Below, one piece after another: positions 8,223 through 17,097 of a stretch of DNA of 64,000 nt. A program made the position numbers and the translations under genes. The stretch comes from Comamonadaceae bacterium (GTDB lineage: Bacteria > Pseudomonadota > Gammaproteobacteria > Burkholderiales > Burkholderiaceae_C). The DNA is taken from assembly GCA_027488735.1 (NCBI GenBank), contig JAIYBB010000001.1:186001-250000 (forward strand), read 5' to 3'. Under the pieces are notes generated by a model that saw only the letters and a list, made by a program, of their open reading frames with translations, ran no database searches and was not told the origin of the DNA. Every line of letters begins with the position of its first letter. Positions within the stretch are counted from its first letter, which is position 1.

Positions 8223-9536
8223 TCAGACCAGAGTGCCATTCACCACCACCCGCTCCACCAACCTGTCATCGCCCAGCACCACCATGGCGAACAACTGTTC
8301 TTGCAAGCTGTCAGCAGTTGCGATGCGGCGCGATAGCAAAGGCGTGGCCTGTGGGTTGAGCACAATGAAATCGGCATCGCAGCCGACATTCAAGTTACCG
8401 ATGACACCATTCAAATCCAAGGCCTTGGCCGCGCCTGCCGTGTGTAACCACCACAGGTGTTGCGCGCTCAGCGAGCGACCGGTTTTCCCATGGCTTTGGC
8501 GCGCCACGGTGTAAGCCGCGTGCATGGTGTGAAACGGGCTGAAGCTGGTGCCGCCGCCCACATCGCTGGCGAGTGCGTGCAGCAATTGGTGTGATTGCGC
8601 CAATGAAAAATCAAAGAAACCGCTGTCTAAAAACAAATTGCTGGTCGGGCACACCGAAGCCGCTGCACCGCGCTCGGCCATCAGGTCGCGGTCGTTCGCA
8701 TCCAAGTGCAGGCAATGCGCGTACACCGAGCGTTTACGAAGCAAACCCATGTCTTCGTACACGCCCAAATAACTGCGTGCCTGCGGAAACAATTCAGCCA
8801 CCCATTGGATTTCATCCGCGTTTTCGGCCACATGCGATTGCACCCACACATCCGGATGTGCGGCTGCCAGTTCACCTGCGCCATGCAGTTGTTCTTCGCT
8901 GGAGGTCGGCGCAAACCGCGGCGTGATGGCATAACCCAATCTGTCCACGCCGTGCCAGCGCTTGATCAGCTCTTCTGTTTCGTACAGGCTTTGTGCCGCA
9001 CTCGCGTCGCGCAAACCATCCGGGCTGTGTCTGTCTTGCAGCACGCGTCCGCTGATCATGCGCAATTGACGGCGTTGTGCCTCGTTGAAAAAAGCATCCA
9101 CTGAAGCGGAGTGCGCGGTGGCGAATGCCAGTGCCGTGGTCACACCGTGGCGCATCAATTCATCAAAGAAAAACGCAGCCACTGCAGCCGCATGCGCCGG
9201 GTCTGCGAAGCGGGTTTCTTGCGGGAAGGTGTAGTTGTTCAACCAAGGCAGCAAGCCGTCAGCAGGCGAGGCGATCACATCGGTTTGCGCGTAATGAATA
9301 TGCGTGTCCACAAAACCCGGCGCAATCCATCGTCCGCGCCAATCGGTCGTGGGTAAATGCGCATGCGCGGCATGCAATGCACGGTAGTCGCCGATGGCGC
9401 TGATGCGCGACACACCGTCCGCGCCGAGCGTGGTGACCAGCAAGCCATCCGCTTCGAAATGAATCTGATCGCTGTTGGCGTCGGGAAACCAAAGCAGGCA
9501 AGCGCGGTAAGCGTGTGAATCTGAAGTGACTGGCAT
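8223..9536 (-). CDS. guaD: Guanine deaminase
   Basis: The 437-residue amidohydrolase converts guanine to xanthine and ammonia, feeding XdhAB. Metal-site motifs in order: PGFVDTHIHYAQ (zinc His pair plus guanine-deaminase-typical Gln), a lysine-free SHVAEN histidine, the YAHCLHL histidine, CPTSNLFL (diagnostic of guanine deaminases) and SDVGGGTS with the catalytic Asp. It is on the same strand as xdhB-xdhA and 48 bp downstream, so probably the third gene of an xdhA-xdhB-guaD transcript. Confidence 0.94.
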   Translation of the reverse strand: MPVTSDSHAYRACLLWFPDANSDQIHFEADGLLVTTLGADGVSRISAIGDYRALHAAHAHLPTTDWRGRWIAPGFVDTHIHYAQTDVIASPADGLLPWLNNYTFPQETRFADPAHAAAVAAFFFDELMRHGVTTALAFATAHSASVDAFFNEAQRRQLRMISGRVLQDRHSPDGLRDASAAQSLYETEELIKRWHGVDRLGYAITPRFAPTSSEEQLHGAGELAAAHPDVWVQSHVAENADEIQWVAELFPQARSYLGVYEDMGLLRKRSVYAHCLHLDANDRDLMAERGAAASVCPTSNLFLDSGFFDFSLAQSHQLLHALASDVGGGTSFSPFHTMHAAYTVARQSHGKTGRSLSAQHLWWLHTAGAAKALDLNGVIGNLNVGCDADFIVLNPQATPLLSRRIATADSLQEQLFAMVVLGDDRLVERVVVNGTLV

Positions 9537-9584
9537 GAAAAATCTGATCGAAAAGTGATTGATGGAATGCGCAGGGCAAGCGCA

Positions 9585-11867
9585 CTAGGCGGTGGTTGAA
9601 GCAGGCGTTTGCAAGGCCATCAACACGCGCTCTGGTGTCACCGGCGTATTCAACTGCACAGGCGTATGGCCACCCAATGTTTGCCCGACCGCATCCCGCA
9701 AGGCTTCATACACGCTCATGGCCAGCATGAACGGCGGCTCACCCACGGCTTTGCTGCCGCCGATGTTGTCTTCGCGGTTGGCTTCATGCCAAAGTTGGAT
9801 GTTGAAGTGACGGGGTACGTCAGCTGCGGTCGGAATTTTGTAGGTGCTGGCGCCGCGTGTTTGCAGTTTGCCGTCATGGCTCCACACCAGTTCTTCGGTG
9901 GTCAGCCATCCCAAACCTTGCACAAACCCGCCTTCGATCTGTCCTTTGTCTATATCTGGGTTGAGGGACTTGCCGACATCATGCAATATGTCCACGCGCA
10001 ACAATTTATGTTCACCTGTCAACGTGTCAATGGCGACTTCACTGCACGCCGCCCCATAAGCAAAATAAAAGAACGGCCTGCCGGACAAGGTTTGGCGGTC
10101 GTAATGGATTTTCGGCGTGGCATAAAAACCGTCGCTCCACAACTGCACCCGTTGGCTGTAAGCGAATTGCACGGCTTCAACAAATGTTCGCTGCTTGGCG
10201 GGCGTGTGTATGAGGCCTTGCTTGAACACCACTTGCGCTGGCTTGCAGCCATCGGCTTTGGCTAAACAGTCTGCGATGTTGAGTTTGACTTGCAAAGCAG
10301 CTCGCTCTGCGGCGCGGCCATTCAAGTCTGTGCCGCTGGACGCTGCGGTGGCGCTGGCATTGGCAATCTTGTCAGTGTCGCTGCTGCTGATGCGTACTTG
10401 CTCGAACGGGATGCTCAACACATCCGCGACGATGGCGCAGACCTTGGTGTGCAAGCCTTGTCCCATCTCGGTGCCGCCGTGGTTGATGCGCACACTGCCG
10501 TCGGTGTAGACCGACACCAAAGCACCGGCTTGGTTGAATTGCGTGGCGGTGAAGCTGATGCCGAACTTGACAGGCGTGAGCGCCATGCCTTTTTTGATGA
10601 TGGTGTTTTGCGCGTTCCATTGGGCAATCTCTGCGCGCCGTTGACGGTAGTTGCAGTCGTTCGCTAACTGGGTCATCAACTCCGGCAGGATGTTGTCTTC
10701 CACCGTCATGCCAAAAGGCGTGGTGTTGCGCGGTGCTTCGCCATACAGGTTGCGCAAGCGCACATCCAAGGGGTCGAGTTGCAATTGCCGCGCGATATCA
10801 CCCATCACGGTCTCGATCAGCATCATGCCTTGCGGTCCGCCGAAACCGCGAAACGCGGTGTGGCTTTGCGTGTTGAGTTTGCTGCGGTGAGAAACAATGT
10901 CTACGTCCGATAAAAAATACGCGTTGTCGGTGTGGAACACCGCACGGTCCGCAACCGGGCTGCTCAGGTCGGCGCTGAATCCGCAATGCGCCCATTGGGT
11001 GGATTGCAAGGCCAGCAACAAACCATTGTGGTCAAAACCGGCTTTGAAATCGTGGCTGAAAGGATGGCGCTTGCCGGTGACCAAAAAATCGTCTTCGCGC
11101 GACAAACGCATCTTCACCGGCTTACCTGTTTTTTGCGCAGCCAACGCCGCCCACACTGCGAGTTGACCGGCCTGTGTTTCTTTGCCGCCAAAGCCGCCGC
11201 CCATGCGCCGGCACACCACACGCACCGCGTGCATGGGCACGTGCAAAGCATGCGCCACCCAATGCTGCATTTCGCCCGGGTGCTGCGTGCTGCTGTGTAT
11301 CAACCACTCGCCGTTGTCTTGCGGTATGGCGTAAGCGATTTGCGTTTCCAAGTAATAGTGTTCTTGGCCGCCGATTTCCAATTGACCTTGCAAATGGTGC
11401 GGCGCATATTGCATTTGCGCTTGCGAATTCCCGCGCGCCACATGCACACGAGGCAACACGGTGGCGTTTTGCGATTGCGCATCCCGTGCGTTCAGTTGCG
11501 CTTGTTCTGCTTCGACTTTCAACACGGCAAGATGCGCGGCGGCACGTGCTTGCAGGTGCGAGTCAGCCACTACCAAACCTAAGACTTGCCCGATATGTTC
11601 CACGCGTTGGCTGGCAAACACCGGTTCGTCATGCGTGAACGAGGCCAGCAACTTGTCGCCGGGAATGTCCTCAGCCGTCACCACTGCGTGCACGCCTTCG
11701 CTGGACATCACAGCGCTCAAGTCCAGCGAAAGAATGCGACCGCTGGCTACCGTGCTCAAAATCGGCGCAGCATGCAAGCTGCCTTCGGTCAAAGGCAAAT
11801 CGTCTATGTAGGTTGCCAAACCTTGCACATGCAGGTGAGCGCTTTCGTGGCGTGGCGACTTGCTCAT
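9585..11867 (-). CDS. xdhB: Xanthine dehydrogenase, molybdenum-binding subunit
   Basis: The large 760-residue subunit carries the molybdopterin active site that hydroxylates hypoxanthine and xanthine to urate. Motifs include GGGFGGKETQAG, the TAFRGFGGPQGM loop with a substrate-facing Arg, GGTEMGQGLHTK, and the catalytic Glu in AVGEPPFMLA near the C-terminus. Length is that of two-subunit bacterial XDHs. Its ATG overlaps the xdhA stop by 4 bases (ATGA), indicating translational coupling. Confidence 0.95.
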   Translation of the reverse strand: MSKSPRHESAHLHVQGLATYIDDLPLTEGSLHAAPILSTVASGRILSLDLSAVMSSEGVHAVVTAEDIPGDKLLASFTHDEPVFASQRVEHIGQVLGLVVADSHLQARAAAHLAVLKVEAEQAQLNARDAQSQNATVLPRVHVARGNSQAQMQYAPHHLQGQLEIGGQEHYYLETQIAYAIPQDNGEWLIHSSTQHPGEMQHWVAHALHVPMHAVRVVCRRMGGGFGGKETQAGQLAVWAALAAQKTGKPVKMRLSREDDFLVTGKRHPFSHDFKAGFDHNGLLLALQSTQWAHCGFSADLSSPVADRAVFHTDNAYFLSDVDIVSHRSKLNTQSHTAFRGFGGPQGMMLIETVMGDIARQLQLDPLDVRLRNLYGEAPRNTTPFGMTVEDNILPELMTQLANDCNYRQRRAEIAQWNAQNTIIKKGMALTPVKFGISFTATQFNQAGALVSVYTDGSVRINHGGTEMGQGLHTKVCAIVADVLSIPFEQVRISSSDTDKIANASATAASSGTDLNGRAAERAALQVKLNIADCLAKADGCKPAQVVFKQGLIHTPAKQRTFVEAVQFAYSQRVQLWSDGFYATPKIHYDRQTLSGRPFFYFAYGAACSEVAIDTLTGEHKLLRVDILHDVGKSLNPDIDKGQIEGGFVQGLGWLTTEELVWSHDGKLQTRGASTYKIPTAADVPRHFNIQLWHEANREDNIGGSKAVGEPPFMLAMSVYEALRDAVGQTLGGHTPVQLNTPVTPERVLMALQTPASTTA

Positions 11868-13288
11868 GACGCATCTTCCAGTTGAACCATGCCGTGGCCT
11901 TGTTGTTCCAGCCAGGCGCGTTGCAGCAACTGTCGCAATACCAATTGGCGGTAGGCGGCGCTGGCGCGCATATCGCTGATCGGTGAAAACTCTTTGTCAA
12001 TTTCTGCTTGTGCTTGTTGAATGCTGGCTTCATTCCACACACGGCCATGCAACACAGCCTCGGTTTTCACAGCCCGCGCAGGTGTTGCTGCCACGCCGCC
12101 TGCACCGATGCGCACAGTCTGCACCACGCCTTGCTCTATGTGCAATTGCAAAGCCAAGCACACCGCGGAAATATCGTCTTCCACACGCTTGGACACTTTG
12201 TAAACGCCCAGCCATTCACCGGGAAGCGGATGGGGCACGACGATCCAACACAGCACTTCGTCGGCAGCCAAGGCGGTGAGTTTGTAGCCCAGGTAAAAAT
12301 TTTCCAAAGGGATGTGTCGGCTGACCATGCGACCTTTGCGCCAGGCCATCAACACCACTTGCGCACCCAACGCCATCAACAAGGGCATGCTGTCACCGAT
12401 GGGCGAACCATTGGCGATGTTGCCGCCCAAGGTGCCTGACTGACGCACTGGCCGTCCTGCAAACCGCTCGGCGAAATGTTGGATAGTAGGGCGCTGCTTT
12501 GCCAGGGCGGTAAACGCGTCATGCAAACTGACAGCGGCTCCAACGGCCAAGTGATGCGGGTAGTGTTCGATGCGCAACAACTCGCTCACGCGGGTCAGGT
12601 CAATCACTTGCTCAAAACGGCGGTGCTGTTGTGTGACCCACAAACCGGCGTCTGTGCCGCCGGCCATCAATTGCGCTTTGGGAAAACGCGCTCGCAAGGG
12701 CAGCAACTGCGCCAGTGAATCGGGCAGGGCGTAATGCGGGTCCAAGGGATCGCGTGTGTCGGTGTGGCGTGGCAGGGCTGCGGTTGCCGACGGACGAGGG
12801 TAAGTGTGCATGGCAAGGGCTGCGTCAATGATGGGCCGGTAACCGGTGCATCTGCACAGGTTGCCCGAAATGGCTTCCATCGCTTCTTCGCGCGTGACAG
12901 CGCGTCCATCGGCACGTTGGTACAAGTCATACAAACTCATGACAAAGCCGGGTGTGCAAAAACCGCATTGCGACGCATGGTGATCCACCATCGCTTGTTG
13001 CACCGGATGCAATTTTCCATGGGCTGACAGATCGGCGGCTGTGGTGACCTTCAAGCCATGGGCGGAATGCGCCATGCGTATGCAACTGTTGACGCTGTGC
13101 GCGTGGCTGTTGTCTGCTTTGGAGAGCACCACGGTGCAGGCACCGCAGTCGCCACTGGCGCAACCTTCTTTGGTATCGGTGGCACGCAGTTCCTCTCGCA
13201 GTACGTCCAGCAATGTGCGCGCCGGTGGTACATTGGTCAGCGAATAAAGCCGGTGACGGTGAATCAAATCAAGTTTGGGGAATGTCAT
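11864..13288 (-). CDS. xdhA: Xanthine dehydrogenase, FeS/FAD subunit
   Basis: The 474-residue subunit carries two [2Fe-2S] clusters and FAD. The plant-type cluster is EGCASGDCGACTVVL at about 41-55. The second cluster uses SQCGFCTPGF and NLCRCTGYRP at about 108-150. The FAD domain follows with MAGGTDAGLWV and SGTLGGNIANGSPIGD. It passes electrons from XdhB's molybdenum site to NAD. The ATG at 13288 gives the usual N-terminus; a longer upstream frame is antisense to the ABC ATPase and has no family match. It is divergent from the nucleoside importer with 63 bp between, so the two operons could share control. Confidence 0.94.
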   Translation of the reverse strand: MTFPKLDLIHRHRLYSLTNVPPARTLLDVLREELRATDTKEGCASGDCGACTVVLSKADNSHAHSVNSCIRMAHSAHGLKVTTAADLSAHGKLHPVQQAMVDHHASQCGFCTPGFVMSLYDLYQRADGRAVTREEAMEAISGNLCRCTGYRPIIDAALAMHTYPRPSATAALPRHTDTRDPLDPHYALPDSLAQLLPLRARFPKAQLMAGGTDAGLWVTQQHRRFEQVIDLTRVSELLRIEHYPHHLAVGAAVSLHDAFTALAKQRPTIQHFAERFAGRPVRQSGTLGGNIANGSPIGDSMPLLMALGAQVVLMAWRKGRMVSRHIPLENFYLGYKLTALAADEVLCWIVVPHPLPGEWLGVYKVSKRVEDDISAVCLALQLHIEQGVVQTVRIGAGGVAATPARAVKTEAVLHGRVWNEASIQQAQAEIDKEFSPISDMRASAAYRQLVLRQLLQRAWLEQQGHGMVQLEDAS

Positions 13289-13292
13289 GCCA

Positions 13293-13304
13293 ACTTTGCA
13301 AAGT
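13293..13304. promoter_or_regulatory. 12-bp perfect palindrome in divergent xdhA / importer promoter
   Basis: ACTTTGCAAAGT is a perfect palindrome 5 bases upstream of the xdhA ATG and about 48 bases upstream of the importer ATPase ATG. Its position in the only intergenic space between the two divergent purine operons makes a shared operator plausible. No regulator gene is present nearby, so the factor is unknown. Confidence 0.4.
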
Positions 13305-13351
13305 CGTTTACAAGCTATTGTTGCACCCGAATGCACGAACGGAAATGCCCC

Positions 13352-14872
13352 ATGAGCCATGAAGCTTTGCTGGAGTTGCGTGGTATCTCCAAACAATACC
13401 CTGCCGTGTTGGCCAATGATCAGATTTCGCTGCAAGTCAAGCCGGGCGAAATTCACGCCATCCTTGGCGAAAACGGCGCCGGTAAATCCACTTTGATGAA
13501 AATCATTTACGGTGCAGTGCAGCCGGACCAAGGCGAAATAAGGTTCAACGGCCAGCAAGTTCACATACGCAACCCGCAACAAGCCAGAGCCTTAGGCATC
13601 AGCATGGTGTTTCAACACTTCAGCTTGTTTGACACTTTGAGCGTGGCGCAAAACGTTTGGCTGGGTTTGGACAAATCTTTGTCGCTGGCCGAGGTGAGCC
13701 GACGCATCCGCGAGAAAGCTGCTGCTTATGGACTGGACTTGGAGCCAGAGCGCCCGGTGCACACCTTGAGCGTTGGTGAAATGCAAAGGGTGGAAATCAT
13801 CCGCGCGCTGTTGTGCGAGCCGCGTTTATTGATTTTGGATGAGCCCACCTCGGTGCTGACGCCGCAAGCCGTGGACAAGCTGTTTGCGGTGCTGCGCCAA
13901 CTGGTGGCCGAGGGCTGCAGCATTTTGTACATCAGCCATAAATTGCACGAGATCCGCGCGCTGTGCACGCATTGCACCGTGCTGCGCGCGGGCAAAGTCA
14001 CCGGCGAGTGCGACCCGCGCGAGCAAACCAATGCGTCTTTGAGCCAAATGATGATTGGCAGCGAGCCGCCTGCCTTGGTTCACAGTCAGCGACAGCAAGG
14101 CGACTTGGTGCTGGATGTGCGAGAACTCAATTTGCCGCGCTCAGACCCGTTCGGCACCCATTTGTCGTCGGTGGATTTGCAGGTGCATCAAGGGGAAATC
14201 GTCGGTATCGCTGGTGTGTCTGGCAATGGTCAGCGCGAATTGCTTTACGCACTCAGCGGTGAGGATGTGCGCGCCGCCACCGGCAGCATTCGCCTGGCTG
14301 GTCAAGCGGTGGGTGACCAAGGACCGGCGCAAAGACGCGCGTTGGGTTTGCATTTTGTGCCTGATGAACGCTTAGGTCGCGGTGCAGTGCCTGCTTTGAG
14401 TCTGGCGCACAACCTCTTGCTGACCCGCTCGGAAGCGATCAGCGATTCAGGTTGGATCGACATGTCTGCATTGGCCGCACAAGCACAAGCCATCATCGCC
14501 AAATACCAAGTGAAAGCGGGCGGCTCACAAGCCGCGGCCCAATCGCTGTCAGGCGGTAACTTGCAAAAATTCATCGTCGGTCGAGAAATTGACGCAGCGC
14601 CAAAGTTACTGATCGTGTCGCAGCCGACTTGGGGCGTGGATGTGGGTGCGGCAGCGCAAATACGTTCTGCCTTGGTAGCCTTGCGTGACGCAGGTTGCGC
14701 GGTGCTGGTCGTCAGCGAAGAGTTGGATGAATTGTTTGAACTCTGTGACCGCATGCATGTGATGGCGCAGGGACGCATGTCGCCATCGCTGTCGCGCGAA
14801 CAGGCCACGGTTGCCAAAATCGGCAGTTGGATGAGCGGCTTGTGGACTGAAACTGAAGAAGCGGTGAATTGA
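13352..14872 (+). CDS. Nucleoside-type ABC importer, double ATP-binding protein
   Basis: The 506-residue tandem ATPase is of the sugar/nucleoside type. The first domain has an intact Walker A (GENGAGKST at about 38), signature TLSVGEMQRVEI and Walker B LLILDEPTSVL. The second has a degenerate Walker A (GVSGNGQREL) and signature SLSGGNLQKF. It powers uptake with the two permeases and the BMP-family lipoprotein that follow. The ATG at 13352 is preceded by GGAAA; an upstream in-frame extension is antisense to xdhA. The stop is 1 base from the next start. Linkage to xdh, guaD and adenine deaminase suggests purine nucleosides or bases as substrate. Confidence 0.92.
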   Translation: MSHEALLELRGISKQYPAVLANDQISLQVKPGEIHAILGENGAGKSTLMKIIYGAVQPDQGEIRFNGQQVHIRNPQQARALGISMVFQHFSLFDTLSVAQNVWLGLDKSLSLAEVSRRIREKAAAYGLDLEPERPVHTLSVGEMQRVEIIRALLCEPRLLILDEPTSVLTPQAVDKLFAVLRQLVAEGCSILYISHKLHEIRALCTHCTVLRAGKVTGECDPREQTNASLSQMMIGSEPPALVHSQRQQGDLVLDVRELNLPRSDPFGTHLSSVDLQVHQGEIVGIAGVSGNGQRELLYALSGEDVRAATGSIRLAGQAVGDQGPAQRRALGLHFVPDERLGRGAVPALSLAHNLLLTRSEAISDSGWIDMSALAAQAQAIIAKYQVKAGGSQAAAQSLSGGNLQKFIVGREIDAAPKLLIVSQPTWGVDVGAAAQIRSALVALRDAGCAVLVVSEELDELFELCDRMHVMAQGRMSPSLSREQATVAKIGSWMSGLWTETEEAVN

Positions 14873-14873
14873 T

Positions 14874-15950
14874 ATGTGGAAATTAGAAGCACGCTCGGCG
14901 CCCTCTGATTTTTGGCGCATCGCCTCTCCGCTGTTGGCCTTGGTGTTGACCGTCATCTTGGGCGTGTTGTTGTTCATGGCCTTGGGCAAAGACCCGGTCA
15001 AAGGTTTGTTGGTGTTTTTTTGGGAGCCGATTCGCAGCGGTTACGCCTTGGGTGAATTGGTGGTCAAGGCCACGCCTTTGTTATTGATTGCGCTCGGGTT
15101 GGCTTTGTGCTTTCGCTCGAACGTTTGGAACATCGGCGCTGAAGGTCAATATGTGATGGGCGCGGTGTTCGCGGCAGGCGTGGCGCTGCTGGCCGAGAAA
15201 ACCAGTGGTGCTTGGTTTTTTGTGCCCGTGTTGTTGTCGGGTGTCATCGGCGGTATGTGCTGGGCGGCCATCACGGCGTGGTTGCGGGACCGGTTTCACG
15301 CGAATGAAATTTTGGTCAGTTTGATGCTGGTGTATGTCGCCATCATGGTGCTGGGTTTTCTGGTGTATGGACCGTGGAAAGACCCGTTGGGCTACAACTT
15401 TCCGCAAACCAAAACCTTCGAAGCGGCCACCCAAGTGCCGCGCTTGTTCAAAGGCTCGCGGGTCAATATTGGTTTGTTGCTGGCGCTGGCTGGTGTGGCT
15501 GCCATGTGGGTGTTCATGTTTCGCACGCGCGCTGGGTGGGCGCAGCAAATCGGTGGTTTGGCACCGGCTGCTGCGCGCTATGCGGGCTTTTCTTCCAGAC
15601 GCGCCATCTGGTTGGCCTTGCTGGTGTCTGGCGCATGTGCCGGATTGGCTGGCGCTTTGGAAGTGGCCGGGCCTATCGGGCAACTCACGCCGTATGTGCC
15701 GGTGGGTTACGGGTTCGCCGCCATCATTGTGGCGTTCGTCGGCCGCTTGCATCCCGTAGGCATGGTGTTCTCGGCGATTTTGATGAGCATGTTCTACATA
15801 GGCGGCGAGTTGGCGCAGTCCAGATTGGGTTTGCCCAAATCGCTGACCGGCGTATTCCAAGGTCTGCTGCTGTTTTGTCTGCTGGCTTGTGATGTGTTGA
15901 TGAATTACCGCTTGCGCTGGAAACCCTCGCAAGCCATGGGGGGCGTGTGA
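14874..15950 (+). CDS. Nucleoside-type ABC importer permease 1 (YufP-like)
   Basis: The 358-residue polytopic permease has about nine hydrophobic helices. It carries the family segments ALGLALCFRSNVWNIGAEGQ and ANEILVSLMLVYVA, and ends with a VGYGFAAIIVAFVGRLHPVG loop. It forms the inner-membrane channel with the next gene's product. It starts 1 base after the ATPase stop and overlaps permease 2 by 4 bases, a tight operon. Confidence 0.91.
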   Translation: MWKLEARSAPSDFWRIASPLLALVLTVILGVLLFMALGKDPVKGLLVFFWEPIRSGYALGELVVKATPLLLIALGLALCFRSNVWNIGAEGQYVMGAVFAAGVALLAEKTSGAWFFVPVLLSGVIGGMCWAAITAWLRDRFHANEILVSLMLVYVAIMVLGFLVYGPWKDPLGYNFPQTKTFEAATQVPRLFKGSRVNIGLLLALAGVAAMWVFMFRTRAGWAQQIGGLAPAAARYAGFSSRRAIWLALLVSGACAGLAGALEVAGPIGQLTPYVPVGYGFAAIIVAFVGRLHPVGMVFSAILMSMFYIGGELAQSRLGLPKSLTGVFQGLLLFCLLACDVLMNYRLRWKPSQAMGGV

Positions 15951-16870
15951 TGGATACCTATGCCTTGTTATTTGCCGCGACCTTGAGTGCAGGCACAGTG
16001 CTGGCGATTGCCGCGCTGGGTTTGTTGATCAATGAAAAAGCCGGGATTGTGAATCTGGGTGCTGAGGGCATGATGCTGTGCGCCGCAATCGCCGGTTACG
16101 CCACCGTGGTTCACACCGGCAGCGACATGCTGGGGTTTTTGGCGGGCATGGGCGCAGGCGCAGTGCTGGCATTGTTTTTCGGCGCTTTGGTCATCGGTTT
16201 GAACACCAACCAGTACGCCACAGGTTTGGCGCTGAGTTTGTTTGGTGTGGGTTTTTCAGCGTTTGTCGGCACGGGTTATGTGCAGGCCAAATTGCCTGAG
16301 CGAATCAGTTATGAGGTGCCGTATCTGGCTGATTTGCCAGTGATTGGAACGGCTGTTTTTCGCCAGCACCCGATGGTCTACGCGGCCATCATTTTCACGC
16401 TGGCCTTGATTTGGTTTTTGGAGCGTACGCGGGCGGGATTGGTGTTGCGTGCGGTGGGTGAGTCGCCGCAATCGGCACACGCATTGGGTTACCCGGTGCG
16501 CAGCATCAGATTGGCAGCGGTGGTCTGCGGCGGCGCTTTGTGCGGTTTGGCGGGCGCTTACATATCGGTGATTTACACGCCGTTGTGGGTGGAGGGCATG
16601 ATCGCAGGCAAGGGCTGGATCGCTTTGGCGCTCACCACGTTTGCGACTTGGCGGCCTGCGCGGATTTTGCTCGGCGCTTATTTGTTCGGCGGTGTCACCA
16701 TGCTGCAGTTTCATTTGCAGGCCACGGGGGTGGAAGTGCCGAGCCAGTTTTTGAGCATGTTGCCGTATGTGGCCACCATCGTGGTGCTGGCGCTGATTTC
16801 ACGCAATCCGCAGTGGATACGGGTGAATATGCCTGCGTCGCTCGGAAAGCCTTTTTATCCCGGCGCATAG
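15947..16870 (+). CDS. Nucleoside-type ABC importer permease 2 (YufQ-like)
   Basis: The 307-residue permease has the conserved LINEKAGIVNLGAEGMML segment near residue 25 and VEGMIAGKGWIALALTTF near residue 220, characteristic of the second permease of BMP-type nucleoside importers. The start overlaps the permease 1 stop (ATGA). A 227-base gap with repeat remnants separates it from the binding protein gene. Confidence 0.91.
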   Translation: MMDTYALLFAATLSAGTVLAIAALGLLINEKAGIVNLGAEGMMLCAAIAGYATVVHTGSDMLGFLAGMGAGAVLALFFGALVIGLNTNQYATGLALSLFGVGFSAFVGTGYVQAKLPERISYEVPYLADLPVIGTAVFRQHPMVYAAIIFTLALIWFLERTRAGLVLRAVGESPQSAHALGYPVRSIRLAAVVCGGALCGLAGAYISVIYTPLWVEGMIAGKGWIALALTTFATWRPARILLGAYLFGGVTMLQFHLQATGVEVPSQFLSMLPYVATIVVLALISRNPQWIRVNMPASLGKPFYPGA

Positions 16871-16894
16871 TTTCTTATTGGAACAACGACATGG

Positions 16895-16966
16895 CGTGAG
16901 CCTCTCACGTCTCAGCAAAATAATTGGTGTCTGACCCCAATTACACAATTAATGACCCCAATTACA
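16895..16966. repeat. Small hairpin and REP/RAYT-like repeat remnant
   Basis: Within the 227-base gap inside the importer operon lies a small hairpin (CGTGAG-CCT-CTCACG, 16895-16909). It is followed by GGTGTCTGACCCCAATT (16926-16942) and a degenerate second copy, AATGACCCCAATTACA (16951-16966). Motifs of the form GGGGTCAGACACC are, from general knowledge, common at the ends of REP-associated tyrosine transposase (IS200-like) genes in proteobacteria. No transposase remains here. Confidence 0.5.
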
Positions 16967-17097
16967 TAGTGGCAAAACAATCAACTCCACGCAGCCGCCA
17001 ACTTTTAGCGGCAGGCATGGGGAAACCCCCGTCAATCAAGGCCATAATGCGGTTTTCCCGATACCCCCAACTCTTGCGATTTTTCTAAAGGATGGAA

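Noticed and set aside
13058-13351. 98-codon extension of the importer ATPase frame upstream of its ATG
   Set aside because: It is antisense to the xdhA cluster-binding domain, has no family match, and the ATG at 13352 has a ribosome-binding site and the canonical N-terminus.
13289-13582. Upstream extension of xdhA
   Set aside because: It lies antisense to the start of the ABC ATPase and precedes the normal XdhA N-terminus; it is a mirror shadow.
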